Shown: positions 48,588 through 56,971, counted from the stretch's first letter. The stretch is DNA of 64,000 nucleotides from Streptomyces sp. TRM49041 (GCF_008271805.1 NZ_VSRY01000140.1:62001-126000); one strand, 5' to 3'. Numbers and translations: made by a program. Notes: a model not told the origin generated them from the sequence alone.

Positions 48588-49880
48588 GTGACCGAGCTGC
48601 ACGCGGGCACGGCCTCGACCGGAACGGGGGACCGGTCGGGGCCGCGCGCCGCACTTCCCGCGCTCTGCCTGACACAGATCACGAGTTGGGGGGTGCTCTA
48701 CTACGCCTTCCCCGTCCTCAATCCGACGATCACCGTCGACACCGGCTGGTCGCCCACCGCCACGACAGCGGCCTTCTCGGCGGCCCTTCTCGTCTCCGCC
48801 CTCGCGGGAATCCCCATCGGCCGGGTCCTCGACGCCCGAGGGCCCCGCAGGGTGATGACGGCCGGCTCGGTCCTCGCCGTCATCTCCCTCCTCGTGATCG
48901 CCTCCGCGCCCGACCCCGCCGTCTTCACCGGCGGTTGGCTGCTGGCCGGGGTGGCCATGGCGGCCACCTTCTACCAGCCGGCCTTCGCCGCACTGACCCG
49001 CTGGTGGGGCGAGCGCCGGGTCCGTGCCCTGACGATCGTGACCTTGGCCGGCGGCCTGGCCTCCACGGCCTTCGCCCCGCTCACGGCCACCCTCGCCGAC
49101 CACCTCTCGTGGCGCGCCACGTATGTCGCGCTCGCCGCGATCCTGGCCGTCGTCACCATCCCCGCCCACGCCCTCGCTCTACGCGGCCCCTGGCCACCGG
49201 CGCCCGCCGCCACCGGCGCCCGGACCGCCACCGGCGCCCGGACCGCCACCGGACGGACCGCCACCGGGCGGGGCACCACCGGGCGGGGCACGCCCGTGGC
49301 GCGCAGCCGCCCGTTCCTGCTGCTCGCCGCCGCCTTCACCCTGTCCGGTTTCGCGATGTACGGCGTCGTCGTCACCCTCGTACCCCTGCTGATCGAGCGG
49401 GGCGCCTCCACCACCGCGGCCGCCTGGGCCCTCGGCCTCGGCGGCGTCGGCCAGACCCTCGGCCGGACCCTCTACGCCACCCTCGCCGGCCGCACCGGCA
49501 CCACGGTCCTGACGGCCGCGCTCATCGCCGCGGGCGCGGCCACCACCGCGGCGCTGGCCGTCGTACCCGGCCCGTTTCCGCTGCTCGTGGTCATCGCCGT
49601 GGTCGCGGGCACGGTCCGCGGCAACCTGACGCTCCTCCACGCCACCGCCGTCACCGATCGCTGGGGCACCGCGCACTACGGCCGCCTCTCGGCGCTCCTC
49701 GCCCTCCCCGTGGCGGTCGCTGCGGCGCTCGCACCCTTCGCCGGTACCGCCCTCGCCGCCCTCCTCGGCGGCTACCCGGGCCTGTTCGCGCTGCTGGCCC
49801 TGACGTCCCTCTGCGCGGCGGCTCTGGCGCTGGGCACGGCCCCGCGCGACGCCGTGGAGCGAGGATCCAGGATTTCCTGA
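48588..49880 (+). CDS. MFS transporter, co-transcribed with the flavoprotein
   Basis: 430-aa 12-helix carrier. GIPIGRVLDARGPRRVMTAG (about 66-85) matches the loop 2-3 signature, and SGFAMYGVVVTLVPLL starts the second half. The central loop (about 206-232) is a degenerate repeat, TGARTATGARTATGRTATGR. Substrate unknown; context (metal/arsenic regulators) hints at a metalloid or modified product. GTG 48588, five bases after the preceding stop. Its stop codon lies inside the palindromic operator of the next operon. Confidence 0.85.
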   Translation: MTELHAGTASTGTGDRSGPRAALPALCLTQITSWGVLYYAFPVLNPTITVDTGWSPTATTAAFSAALLVSALAGIPIGRVLDARGPRRVMTAGSVLAVISLLVIASAPDPAVFTGGWLLAGVAMAATFYQPAFAALTRWWGERRVRALTIVTLAGGLASTAFAPLTATLADHLSWRATYVALAAILAVVTIPAHALALRGPWPPAPAATGARTATGARTATGRTATGRGTTGRGTPVARSRPFLLLAAAFTLSGFAMYGVVVTLVPLLIERGASTTAAAWALGLGGVGQTLGRTLYATLAGRTGTTVLTAALIAAGAATTAALAVVPGPFPLLVVIAVVAGTVRGNLTLLHATAVTDRWGTAHYGRLSALLALPVAVAAALAPFAGTALAALLGGYPGLFALLALTSLCAAALALGTAPRDAVERGSRIS

Positions 49881-49894
49881 ATTCAGGAAATCCT
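49869..49894. promoter_or_regulatory. Perfect 26-bp palindromic operator of the ArsR/CDF operon
   Basis: AGGATTTCCTGAA is followed at once by its exact reverse complement, centred on GAATTC. It covers the MFS stop codon and sits just before a -10-like TACTGT (49896-49901) and the GTG of the ArsR gene 14 nt further on. Ideal position for autorepression by the encoded ArsR/SmtB protein. Confidence 0.92.
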
Positions 49895-49908
49895 GTACTG
49901 TCAGTCCC

Positions 49909-50244
49909 GTGCTCACTCTCGCCACCGACATCGAGGTGCTGGCCCGCTTCGGGCGCGCGCTCGCCGATCCGATCCGCTGCCGTCTGCTGCTCGCGCTCCG
50001 CGAGGCGCCGGCTCACCCCTCCGATCTGGCGGAGGCGCTCGGCGTCTCCCGTACACGGCTCTCGAACCACCTGGCGTGCCTGCGGGACTGCGGCCTGGTC
50101 GTCGCCGTACCCGTCGGGCGGCGGACCCGCTACGAGCTGGCCGACCCGCGGTTCGGACACGCGCTCGACGACCTCCGTGTGGCCGTCGTGGCCGTCGAGA
50201 CCGACCGCGCGTGCGCGGAGGCCGCCGAGAAGGGCTGCTGCTGA
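49909..50244 (+). CDS. ArsR/SmtB-family metalloregulator (CmtR-like)
   Basis: 111-aa winged-helix repressor. ADPIRCRLLLALREAPAHPS (about 19-38), SRTRLSNHLACLRDCGLVVA (recognition helix and alpha-5, about 47-66) with Cys near positions 24, 57 and 61, and a C-terminal ACAEAAEKGCC. Cys pattern in the DNA-binding helix (LACLRDC) resembles the Cd/Pb sensor CmtR. GTG 49909, directly behind the palindrome. The CDF gene follows after 1 nt and is the likely target. Confidence 0.88.
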   Translation: MLTLATDIEVLARFGRALADPIRCRLLLALREAPAHPSDLAEALGVSRTRLSNHLACLRDCGLVVAVPVGRRTRYELADPRFGHALDDLRVAVVAVETDRACAEAAEKGCC

Positions 50245-50245
50245 G

Positions 50246-50959
50246 ATGGCCGCCCTGTCCCCGGGGCCGTCGGCGGCTCGCCGCGACGCGCTCACCACGC
50301 GTATACGGCTGCTGGTGGCGGCCACCATCGCCTACAACGTCGTCGAGGCCGCCGTCGCGATCACCGCCGGGACGGTCGCCTCCTCCGCGGCGCTGATCGG
50401 CTTCGGGCTCGACTCCGTCGTCGAGGTGTCCTCCGCCGCCGCGGTGGCGTGGCAGTTCTCCGCCCGCGACCACGCGGCGCGCGAGGCCCGTGAGAGGACC
50501 ACGCTGCGGATCATCGCTGTCTCCTTCTTCGCGCTCGCCGTATACGTGACGGCCGACGCCGCCCGCGCGCTGGCCGGTACCGGCGAGGCCGAGCGTTCCA
50601 TCCCGGGCATCGCCCTGGCCGCCGTCTCGCTGGCCGTGATGCCGTTCCTGTCCGCGGCCCAGCGCGGGGCGGGTCGCGAACTCGGCTCCGCCAGCGCCGT
50701 CGCCGACTCCAAGCAGACGCTGCTGTGCACCTACCTCTCCGCGGTGCTGCTGGTCGGACTGATCCTCAACGCCACCCTGGGATGGTCCTGGGCCGACCCC
50801 GCGGCCGCCCTCGTCATCGCGGCCGTGGCCGTGAAGGAGGGCCGCGACGCCTGGAAGGGCAAGGGCTGCTGTGCCGCCCCGCCCGCACCCGTCCTCGGCT
50901 CCGGTGAAGCCTCCGGCTGCTGCACGGGACGTGACCGCCCTTGCCCGGGCTGCAGCTGA
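50246..50959 (+). CDS. Cation-efflux (CDF-type) transporter with Cys-rich tail
   Basis: 237-aa membrane protein with five to six helices. Residues about 20-50 (NVVEAAVAITAGTVASSAAL) and LIGFGLDSVVEV (about 50-61) carry the CDF Asp in helix 2. The second half has ADSKQTLLCTYLSAVLLVGL (about 150-170) with the helix-5 Asp. The tail KGKGCCAAPP ... ASGCCTGRDRPCPGCS (about 208-237) has seven Cys and may bind metal. ATG 50246 one base after the ArsR stop. Likely exports Zn/Cd/Co-type ions. Confidence 0.85.
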   Translation: MAALSPGPSAARRDALTTRIRLLVAATIAYNVVEAAVAITAGTVASSAALIGFGLDSVVEVSSAAAVAWQFSARDHAAREARERTTLRIIAVSFFALAVYVTADAARALAGTGEAERSIPGIALAAVSLAVMPFLSAAQRGAGRELGSASAVADSKQTLLCTYLSAVLLVGLILNATLGWSWADPAAALVIAAVAVKEGRDAWKGKGCCAAPPAPVLGSGEASGCCTGRDRPCPGCS

Positions 50960-51005
50960 GGTCGGCTGTACGCGCGGAACGCCCCGCGCGTACTCGACGC
51001 CTTGA

Positions 51006-51632
51006 TCACGCCCTCCGGGGCCGGTCGAGCAGGTGGTCGAGCACCGCCTCGATCTCCCGGGCGTCCGGCGTCGCGCCGGTGACCAGGGCCTGCACCAGCA
51101 GGCCGTCGACGCCGGCGCGGAACGCCCGGATCGCGACGGGATCGTCGGTACGGCCGCGGGCGAGCGCCGCCAGGTCGTCCACGCACCGCTGCGCCACGGG
51201 CCGCAGGGCCGGTTGCCGCGCGGCCAGCAGGTACAGCTCGTACTCGGCGATGAACGGCAGGCGGCCCTCGGCGAGTTCGGCGGCGAGACGCCTCGCCAGG
51301 GCGGCGACGGGGTCCGGCGCCGCGGCCGCTTCGCGCAGCAGCGCGGAATAGCGGTCGGCGGACCGGGCGAGGGCCGCCACCAGCAGCTCGTCGACGGTGG
51401 CGAAGTAGTAGGTGGCCGAGGAGGGCGGGAGCCCGGCCTCCTTCGCCACCGAACGGTGCGTCACACCGGTCACGCCGTCGCGTTCGACGATCCGCAGGGC
51501 GGCCTCCAGCAGCTGCCGCCGCCGCCGCTCACCTTTGAGGCGCCGCCCGTCGGTCGGCCCGTCGGCCGGCCCGTCCGTGGGCCCGCCGACCGGCCCGCTC
51601 GACGGCTCCGCCGTCCCTCCCGCCCGGTTCAA
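51006..51632 (-). CDS. TetR family regulator
   Basis: 208 aa. The N-terminus has a Gly/Pro/Asp repeat (GPVGGPTDGPADGPTDG), then the HTH: RRQLLEAALRIVERDGVTGV and VAKEAGLPPSSATYYFATVD (about 42-85). A helical ligand domain follows. TTG 51632 overlaps the SMR stop (TTGA), so it is translated with the efflux gene; upstream starts would enter the SMR gene. Probably represses its own operon. Confidence 0.88.
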   Translation of the reverse strand: MNRAGGTAEPSSGPVGGPTDGPADGPTDGRRLKGERRRRQLLEAALRIVERDGVTGVTHRSVAKEAGLPPSSATYYFATVDELLVAALARSADRYSALLREAAAAPDPVAALARRLAAELAEGRLPFIAEYELYLLAARQPALRPVAQRCVDDLAALARGRTDDPVAIRAFRAGVDGLLVQALVTGATPDAREIEAVLDHLLDRPRRA

Positions 51633-51952
51633 TGCGACGCCCCCGTCTCGAGCACGAACACGCCGGCCGCCACGAGTCCTATGCCCCCGACCTGGGCCCA
51701 TGTCAGCCGGTCCTCGAAAAGGACCGCGCCCAGGACGGCCACCAGCGTCACGCCGACCCCTGACCAGATGCCGTAGGCCACGCCCAGGGGCAGTCCCCGG
51801 CCGAGCACCTTCGAAAGCAGGTAGAACGACAGCGCGTACCCGGCGACGACGAGCAGGGACGGCCCGACACGGCTGAAGCCCTCCGCCCAGCGCAGCGCCA
51901 GGGTCGCGCTCACCTCAGCGGTGATCGCGCCTGCCAGCAGCAGCCACACCAT
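51629..51952 (-). CDS. Small multidrug resistance (SMR) efflux protein
   Basis: 107 aa with four helices. ITAEVSATLALRWAEGFSRV (about 10-29) holds the conserved membrane Glu; YALSFYLLSKVLGRGLPLGV (about 40-59) and AYGIWSGVGV (about 60-69) are the SMR signatures. It exports cationic compounds in a proton antiport. ATG 51952 with GGGAGG. First gene of a two-gene SMR-TetR operon. A single copy, so it probably works as a homodimer. Confidence 0.93.
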   Translation of the reverse strand: MVWLLLAGAITAEVSATLALRWAEGFSRVGPSLLVVAGYALSFYLLSKVLGRGLPLGVAYGIWSGVGVTLVAVLGAVLFEDRLTWAQVGGIGLVAAGVFVLETGASH

Positions 51953-52084
51953 GCCGCCTCCCGGAGGCCGGAACAGAACAACGAACAAGAACCCGGACGA
52001 AAAACCTGAACATCTGCTCCAGATTCTCCAGGCCCCGAGGCCCCGCAGTCAAGGCGCCTCCGTCGAAGCAGGCGCCCGTGTGCC
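51953..52084. other. Upstream region of the SMR-TetR operon
   Basis: AT-richer than neighbours around 51970-52010 (AACAGAACAACGAACAAGAA); probably the promoter. No clear operator dyad was identified. Confidence 0.45.
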
Positions 52085-52312
52085 GACGGGTCTTCCACCG
52101 CCCGTCGGATCGCCTCCGCGAGGCGGCCGTAGGCGAGAGCGGCCACGGGTACGGCTTCGGCTCCGGCGCCGCGGGCGGTGAGGTGCCGGGCCCGGAACGG
52201 CCGGTCCGCGGTGAACGGCACCGGAGCGGACGGCACCGCTGGCCGCCGTCGTCGTACCCGCACCGGCGTGGTGGACCACCGCGGCCGTACGGCGAAGGAG
52301 CAGAGCATGCGG
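52085..52312 (-). pseudogene. Relic of a GT1-family glycosyltransferase C-terminus
   Basis: One frame reads LLLRRTAAVVHHAGAGTTTA (52312 downwards), the nucleotide-sugar motif of GT1 (UGT/macrolide) glycosyltransferases. Around 52235 the homology moves to another frame: AVPSAPVPFTADRPFRARHL, then RLAEAIRRAVEDPSAHGR. The remaining ~75 codons are frameshifted and lack the N-terminal domain and a start. It runs antisense to the SUKH gene's upstream region. No sugar or antibiotic genes are adjacent. Confidence 0.7.
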
Positions 52313-52384
52313 AGCAGCGCATGGCGACGGGGCTGGAAGCCTGGAACGTACAACCCTCCGCTCGGCCGGAAGGTCCGTATACGC

Positions 52385-53500
52385 ATGAGCGCCACGGACC
52401 TGTATGTCACCGCCTTCGCGGACCTCTTCGGCCCACCCCCGGCGGACGCCGCCGTCCCCGTCGACTGGGAAGCGGTCGAATCCTGGCTGGGGCTGCCCCT
52501 GCCCGCCGACTACAAGGCCATCGCCTCCGCGTACGGCCCGCTGGACGTCGGCGAGCATCTGTGGCTGCACACCCCCTGCGCCAACAGGGGCTGGTTCGAC
52601 TACGGAACCTGGGTCCGGGAAGGCCGGCGGGCCGCCCCCGGCGTCATCCCCTTCGGCGCCACGCGCACCTCCGACACCCTGTACTGGGACACCACCGCGT
52701 CCGACGACCCCGACCAGTGGCCGGTCGTGATGCACCACCAGGCCGCCGAGAACGCGGGCCGTGACCCCTGGCTCAGGTTCGGCACGCCGCTGCTGCCCAC
52801 CCTGGCCCGTCTCGTGGCGGACGGCCTCCGGCCCACCCTCGCCCGGAGTGGCATGCTCACCGACCTGGAGCCCTGCGCGTGGACCCCACCGCCCCGGCGA
52901 CCGGAGCCGACCCCGCGGCAGCGCGCGGCTCTCGCCGAAGGCAGCGGCCTGGACACCCTGACCGCCCTCGTACCGCCGCCCGCCGCCCCGTTCCTGGGGA
53001 CACACACCTGGGAGTGGCTGTACGAACGGCTCGGCACCCGGCTGCCCACGGAGTACGTGCGCCTGATGGAGACGTACGGGTCCGGCTGCTGGACAGGCTG
53101 GCTCCGCTGCGGTGCCCCGCTCGGCGCGGACACCTACGCGGTCGCGCCCTGGGCCGAGTGGTACGGCGACACCTACCGGGGGCATCGCGCACGGTTCCCG
53201 GAGTACAACCCGCTGGCAGCCTGGCCCGAGCCGGGCGGCTTCCTGCCGTTCGCCGACTCCATCGACGGCGACCAGCTGTGCTGGCTCACCGAGGGCGACA
53301 CGCCGGACGACTGGCCGCTGATCGTCGTACCGCGCCACGCCCCACAGGGCCCGCCGCTGACGGGCACGCTCACCGAGATCCTGCTGGAGTGGCTGCGCGG
53401 CCGGTTCGACGCGGAGGGCCTGCCACGGCTCGGGCGACCGGACGAGGACCCGCTGGACTACATCGGCTTCGAGCCGTTCGGCGACGAGCCCGGTACGTAG
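52385..53500 (+). CDS. Double SMI1/KNR4 (SUKH) domain protein
   Basis: 371 aa. First SUKH unit about 10-150 (AVESWLGLPLPADYKAIASA, then GLDVGEHLWL-like strands) and second about 175-330 (TWEWLYERLGTRLPTEYVRL, METYGSGCWTGW, LPFADSIDGDQLCWLTEGD). SUKH proteins include immunity proteins of polymorphic toxin systems, but no toxin gene is adjacent. ATG 52385 fits the family start. ATG 52307 has a better AAGGAG but lies inside the glycosyltransferase relic and would add 26 basic residues. Confidence 0.8.
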   Translation: MSATDLYVTAFADLFGPPPADAAVPVDWEAVESWLGLPLPADYKAIASAYGPLDVGEHLWLHTPCANRGWFDYGTWVREGRRAAPGVIPFGATRTSDTLYWDTTASDDPDQWPVVMHHQAAENAGRDPWLRFGTPLLPTLARLVADGLRPTLARSGMLTDLEPCAWTPPPRRPEPTPRQRAALAEGSGLDTLTALVPPPAAPFLGTHTWEWLYERLGTRLPTEYVRLMETYGSGCWTGWLRCGAPLGADTYAVAPWAEWYGDTYRGHRARFPEYNPLAAWPEPGGFLPFADSIDGDQLCWLTEGDTPDDWPLIVVPRHAPQGPPLTGTLTEILLEWLRGRFDAEGLPRLGRPDEDPLDYIGFEPFGDEPGT

Positions 53501-53734
53501 TCGAACGCGGTCATGGACGCGGTGGCCGAGGCGACGCGTACGGGCGGTGTCCGAGGTTCCGCGCACTGGCCGGGGGCCGGGGGCCGGGGGGCGACGCCCG
53601 CGGCCCGGCCTGTCAGGCGGAAGGGGGAACTTCCGGCCCGTTGTGCGCGCCGTCGCACCGGTGAGGGGCATCGGCGGGACGATGGCGGGCGACCCTCGTC
53701 CGTTACCGACGTACTACCGCCGCTGTGGGTGCCG

Positions 53735-54937
53735 ATGCCTCAGAACACTCCCGATGTCACTGTCGTCATCGGGGCCTACGACGCCATGCCGTACCTGGTG
53801 AAGTGTCTGGAGTCGGCGGAGGCCCAGACGATCGGCCGCGAGCGTATGGAGATCGTCGCCGTGGACGACGGGTCGACGGACGGCACGGGGGAGTATCTGG
53901 AGAAGTTCGCCGCCCGCACCCACGTGCCCATGCGCGTCGTACGACAGGCCAACTCCGGTGGCCCCGGCGGCCCGCGCAACACCGGGCTCAGGCTGGCCCG
54001 GGGCCGGTATGTCTTCTTTCTCGACGCGGACGACTACCTGGGCGAGCAGGCCCTGCAGCGCCTGGTCGCGATGGCGGACAGGGCGGGTACGGACGTGGTG
54101 CTCGGCAGGACCGTGGGCGTCAACCGCAATGCCGCCACCTCGATGTGGGGCCGTACCGTCGAGCGCGCCGACATCTTCACCTCCAACGTGAAGTACACGC
54201 TCAGCGCGCAGAAGCTGTTCCGGCGCGAGCTGCTCGTGCGCTACGGCATGCGGTTCGACGAGTCGCTGCGTACGGGCGAGGACGCGCTGTTCACGCTGGA
54301 GGCGTATCTGCGCGGCAGCGGCGTATCGGTCGTCGCGGACTACGTCTGCTACTACCTCGTGGGCCGCGAGGACGGCAAGCACGTGACGAGGACCGGGGGT
54401 TACGCGCCACGCTTCGACTCGGCGAAGGCCCTGATGGAGCTGATCGCCCGGCATGTGCCGAAGGGCAGGAGACGCGACCTGCTGATACTGCGGCCGTTCG
54501 CCGTCACACTGCTGCCGCAGTTCGGGTCCGTCCTGCTCCGCCAGTCCGACCAGGTCCTGCGCCACAAGATGGAGCTGGCGGCACCGCTGATGGCCGCCTA
54601 CTGGACGCCCGGCGTCGCACGCCGCCTGAAGCCCGAGGCCCGTCTGCGCCTCACCTGCGTGGCCCTGAACAAGCCGGACGTGCTGCGGGACGTGGTCGCC
54701 TTCCTCAAGGCCGGCACCCCACCGCGACATACCCGCCGCCTTGGCCGCCGCTACGCGGCCTACCCCCACTTCCGCGACCCGTCGACGGGCATCCCGGACA
54801 CCGCCTACGAACTCCGCGAGCAGGCCTGGCCCCGCACCCTCCCGCGCCGCGCGGCCCGCCGCCTGCTGCGCGCGGCCCGCCACACGAGGGACCGGACCCT
54901 CCGACGCCTCAGCCCTCTGATCCCCAGGAGAGGCTAG
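53735..54937 (+). CDS. Family 2 glycosyltransferase
   Basis: 400 aa. GT-A fold: VTVVIGAYDAMPYLVKCLES (about 8-27), nucleotide-sugar Asp in VDDGSTDGTGEYL (about 47) and RYVFFLDADDYLGEQA (DxD-like, about 90). TGEDALFTLEAY follows at about 180. C-terminal ~130 residues are basic and helical (RRAARRLLRAARHTRDRTLR) as in teichoic-acid or capsule transferases. ATG 53735; GTG 53729 is also possible, both with weak binding sites. Acceptor unknown; it stands alone. Confidence 0.85.
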   Translation: MPQNTPDVTVVIGAYDAMPYLVKCLESAEAQTIGRERMEIVAVDDGSTDGTGEYLEKFAARTHVPMRVVRQANSGGPGGPRNTGLRLARGRYVFFLDADDYLGEQALQRLVAMADRAGTDVVLGRTVGVNRNAATSMWGRTVERADIFTSNVKYTLSAQKLFRRELLVRYGMRFDESLRTGEDALFTLEAYLRGSGVSVVADYVCYYLVGREDGKHVTRTGGYAPRFDSAKALMELIARHVPKGRRRDLLILRPFAVTLLPQFGSVLLRQSDQVLRHKMELAAPLMAAYWTPGVARRLKPEARLRLTCVALNKPDVLRDVVAFLKAGTPPRHTRRLGRRYAAYPHFRDPSTGIPDTAYELREQAWPRTLPRRAARRLLRAARHTRDRTLRRLSPLIPRRG

Positions 54938-55006
54938 GACCCGTCCTCCCCGCCCGAACGCCCCCTGGTCCGAACCGGCCGCGGAAGCGGTCCGGATGGC
55001 CGCCGC

Positions 55007-56152
55007 TCAGGACAGCGAGCTGACGACCTGCTGCACCGCGGCGGCCAGTTCGGCGGGCAGCGGCGCGTAGTGGATGCCCCTCAGGCCGTTCTGCCCCTCC
55101 GCCCCCGCCATGTAGGTCAGGAACGACTTGAGGGCGGGCAGGGAGTCCGGAGGGTTGCCCCGGTCGCACACGATCTCGTATGTGACGAGGACGATGGGCC
55201 AGGCCCCGGCCGCCTGATTCCGGTAGTCGAACCGGAGCGTCATGTCGTTCCCGTCACCGGCGACGCCGGCCGCGGCGATACCGAGCGACGCGGACTCGGC
55301 CGAGACCTGGACCGGCTCCGGCCCGCCCGTGTCCAGCCGTACGGTGGGGATCTCGGCTCGCTTCGCGAAGGACAGCTCGAAGTAGCCGATCGCGCCGCTC
55401 GTCGTCCGGACGTGCGCCGCCAGTCCGTCGGACCCGGCCGCGGAGACGCCGCCCTTGGCCCGCCACGCCTTGTCCTCCTCGTACGGCCAGTGCCGGGGCG
55501 CTGCGCCCGCGAGGTAGGCGTTGAAGTTCTGCGTCGTACCGGATCCGTCGGAGCGGTGTACCGCGCTGATCGGAGTGGGCGGCAGCTTGACGCCGGGGTT
55601 CAGCCGCCGGATCGCCGGGTCGTTCCACACCGTGATCTCGGAGTCGAAGATCCGGGCGAGCGCGGCGGCGTCGAGGACGAGGCCGTCGACGCCGTCGAGG
55701 TTGTAGCCGATGGCGATGGGCCCGCCCACCATGGGCAGGTCGATGGCACGTCCGCCCGGGCACACCTCCGTGGAACGTGCGACCTCGTCCGGAGTCAGAG
55801 CACCGTCCGTGCCGCCCAGCTGGGTCGCACCGCGCAGGAACTGCGCGACGCCCGCGCCGGAGCCGTTGGGCGTATAGCGGATCTTCACGCCCGGGCAGGC
55901 CGACTGGTACTCCTCCGTCCAGTGTGCCATGGCGTTCTGCTGCGCCGTCGACCCCGACGCGGCCAGATATCCCCGATCGGCGCACACGATGGAACGGGAC
56001 GCGGCACGGCTGTCCGGAGCGGTCTCCACACCGTCCGCGACGTCCGTGCGGAGCCCGCACGCGGACAGCGAGAGCAGCAGGGTGGCGACGCCGGCGGGCC
56101 GTACGACTCCCCCCGCGAAACGCCTGCCACGACCGCGTCGTCGATGCTGCAT
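55007..56152 (-). CDS. Phosphate-binding lipoprotein PstS-like
   Basis: 381 aa. Signal peptide with Arg stretch and lipobox LLLSLSACG (Cys about 32). SIVCADRGYLAASGSTAQQN, VKIRYTPNGSGAGVAQFLRG and ISAVHRSDGSGTTQNFNAYL contain the PstS phosphate-loop motifs (GSTA, GSGAG, RSDGSGT). ATG 56152 with GGGAGGG. No pstCAB genes are in the window, so it is a lone paralogue that might feed another Pst permease or act as a sensor. Confidence 0.88.
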   Translation of the reverse strand: MQHRRRGRGRRFAGGVVRPAGVATLLLSLSACGLRTDVADGVETAPDSRAASRSIVCADRGYLAASGSTAQQNAMAHWTEEYQSACPGVKIRYTPNGSGAGVAQFLRGATQLGGTDGALTPDEVARSTEVCPGGRAIDLPMVGGPIAIGYNLDGVDGLVLDAAALARIFDSEITVWNDPAIRRLNPGVKLPPTPISAVHRSDGSGTTQNFNAYLAGAAPRHWPYEEDKAWRAKGGVSAAGSDGLAAHVRTTSGAIGYFELSFAKRAEIPTVRLDTGGPEPVQVSAESASLGIAAAGVAGDGNDMTLRFDYRNQAAGAWPIVLVTYEIVCDRGNPPDSLPALKSFLTYMAGAEGQNGLRGIHYAPLPAELAAAVQQVVSSLS

Positions 56153-56344
56153 CTGTCGCCCTCCCCGCTCGCTCACGCCCCCGCTGGGGAGATGCTCGGC
56201 CATGCGGCCGGACCGGCGGTGAAGCCGGGGCGAACATCGGGGGACGCCGCGCGGTCGGGGAGGCGTACGGCGCGGCGCCTCCGCTGAGCCGGGTGGCCGG
56301 TACGCTGCCGGAACCGCGGGCCAGGGCCTCGCGCCGGTACCGCG

Positions 56345-56377
56345 CCGCGACTACTCCGCGACTACTCCGCGACTACG
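56345..56377. repeat. Three 11-bp tandem repeats at the end of arsR
   Basis: CCGCGACTACT twice, then CCGCGACTACG, overlapping the arsR stop codon (56373-56375). In frame it encodes the C-terminal end. Confidence 0.9.
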
Positions 56378-56747
56378 CCGCCACCGCGCCGGTGAGGAGC
56401 TTGCCCATCGCGGCGAGTACCGACGGCTCGACCCGGTAGTAGACCCATGTGCCGCGCCGCTCCGAGGTGAGCAGTCCGGCCTCCTTGAGCTTCTTCAGGT
56501 GGTGGGAGACGGTCGGCTGGGACACGCCCACGTCGGAGATGTCGCACACGCACGCCTCCCCGCCCGCGTGCGAGGCGACCGCCGAGAACAGCCGCAGCCG
56601 CACCGGATCACCCAGCGCCTTGAACATTCGCGCGGCCGTCTCGGCCTCGTCGGCGGTCATCGGGCGCTCGGTCAGCGGCGGGCAGCACGGGGCCACGGTC
56701 GCACCCGGGCCGGATTCCAGCAGCGGCAGCACCTTGGCATTTGACAT
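56373..56747 (-). CDS. arsR: ArsR family arsenic-type repressor
   Basis: 124-aa winged-helix repressor. LGDPVRLRLFSAVASHAGGE (about 49), the metal motif ACVCDISDVGVSQPTVSHHL with the Cys-Val-Cys pair (about 69-71), KKLKEAGLLTSERRGTWVYY wing. The Cys-Val-Cys-Asp box matches arsenite-sensing ArsR. ATG 56747 fits MSNAKVLPLLES; its start overlaps an operator shared with the flavoprotein promoter at 47.1 kb. The usual arsenic pump and reductase genes are not adjacent; an ECF sigma gene lies divergently. Confidence 0.93.
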   Translation of the reverse strand: MSNAKVLPLLESGPGATVAPCCPPLTERPMTADEAETAARMFKALGDPVRLRLFSAVASHAGGEACVCDISDVGVSQPTVSHHLKKLKEAGLLTSERRGTWVYYRVEPSVLAAMGKLLTGAVAA

Positions 56748-56750
56748 ACA

Positions 56751-56771
56751 TCTATGTTGACACATGTCGAA
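56751..56771. promoter_or_regulatory. ArsR operator at its own promoter
   Basis: TCTATGTTGAC followed by ACA and TGTCGAA, directly upstream of the arsR start codon. Nineteen of 21 bases equal the site at 47137-47157. Part of it overlaps TTGACA, a likely -35. Confidence 0.75.
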
Positions 56772-56971
56772 CCAGTGGGAGGTGGGCGGTCATGGCGTCG
56801 TCCATCTCGTCGGGCGGCAGACAGCCGGTGCCCTCGTCGAGTGACTCTGTGAACCTTTCCGCCTCGAACCCCGACTGTCTCGATGACGTAAGCCGGAACG
56901 CCGGAATGCCGGAACGAAGACGACGGACGACGGACGACGCATGGCGCATGGCGCGGGACAGGGAGGTGCGA

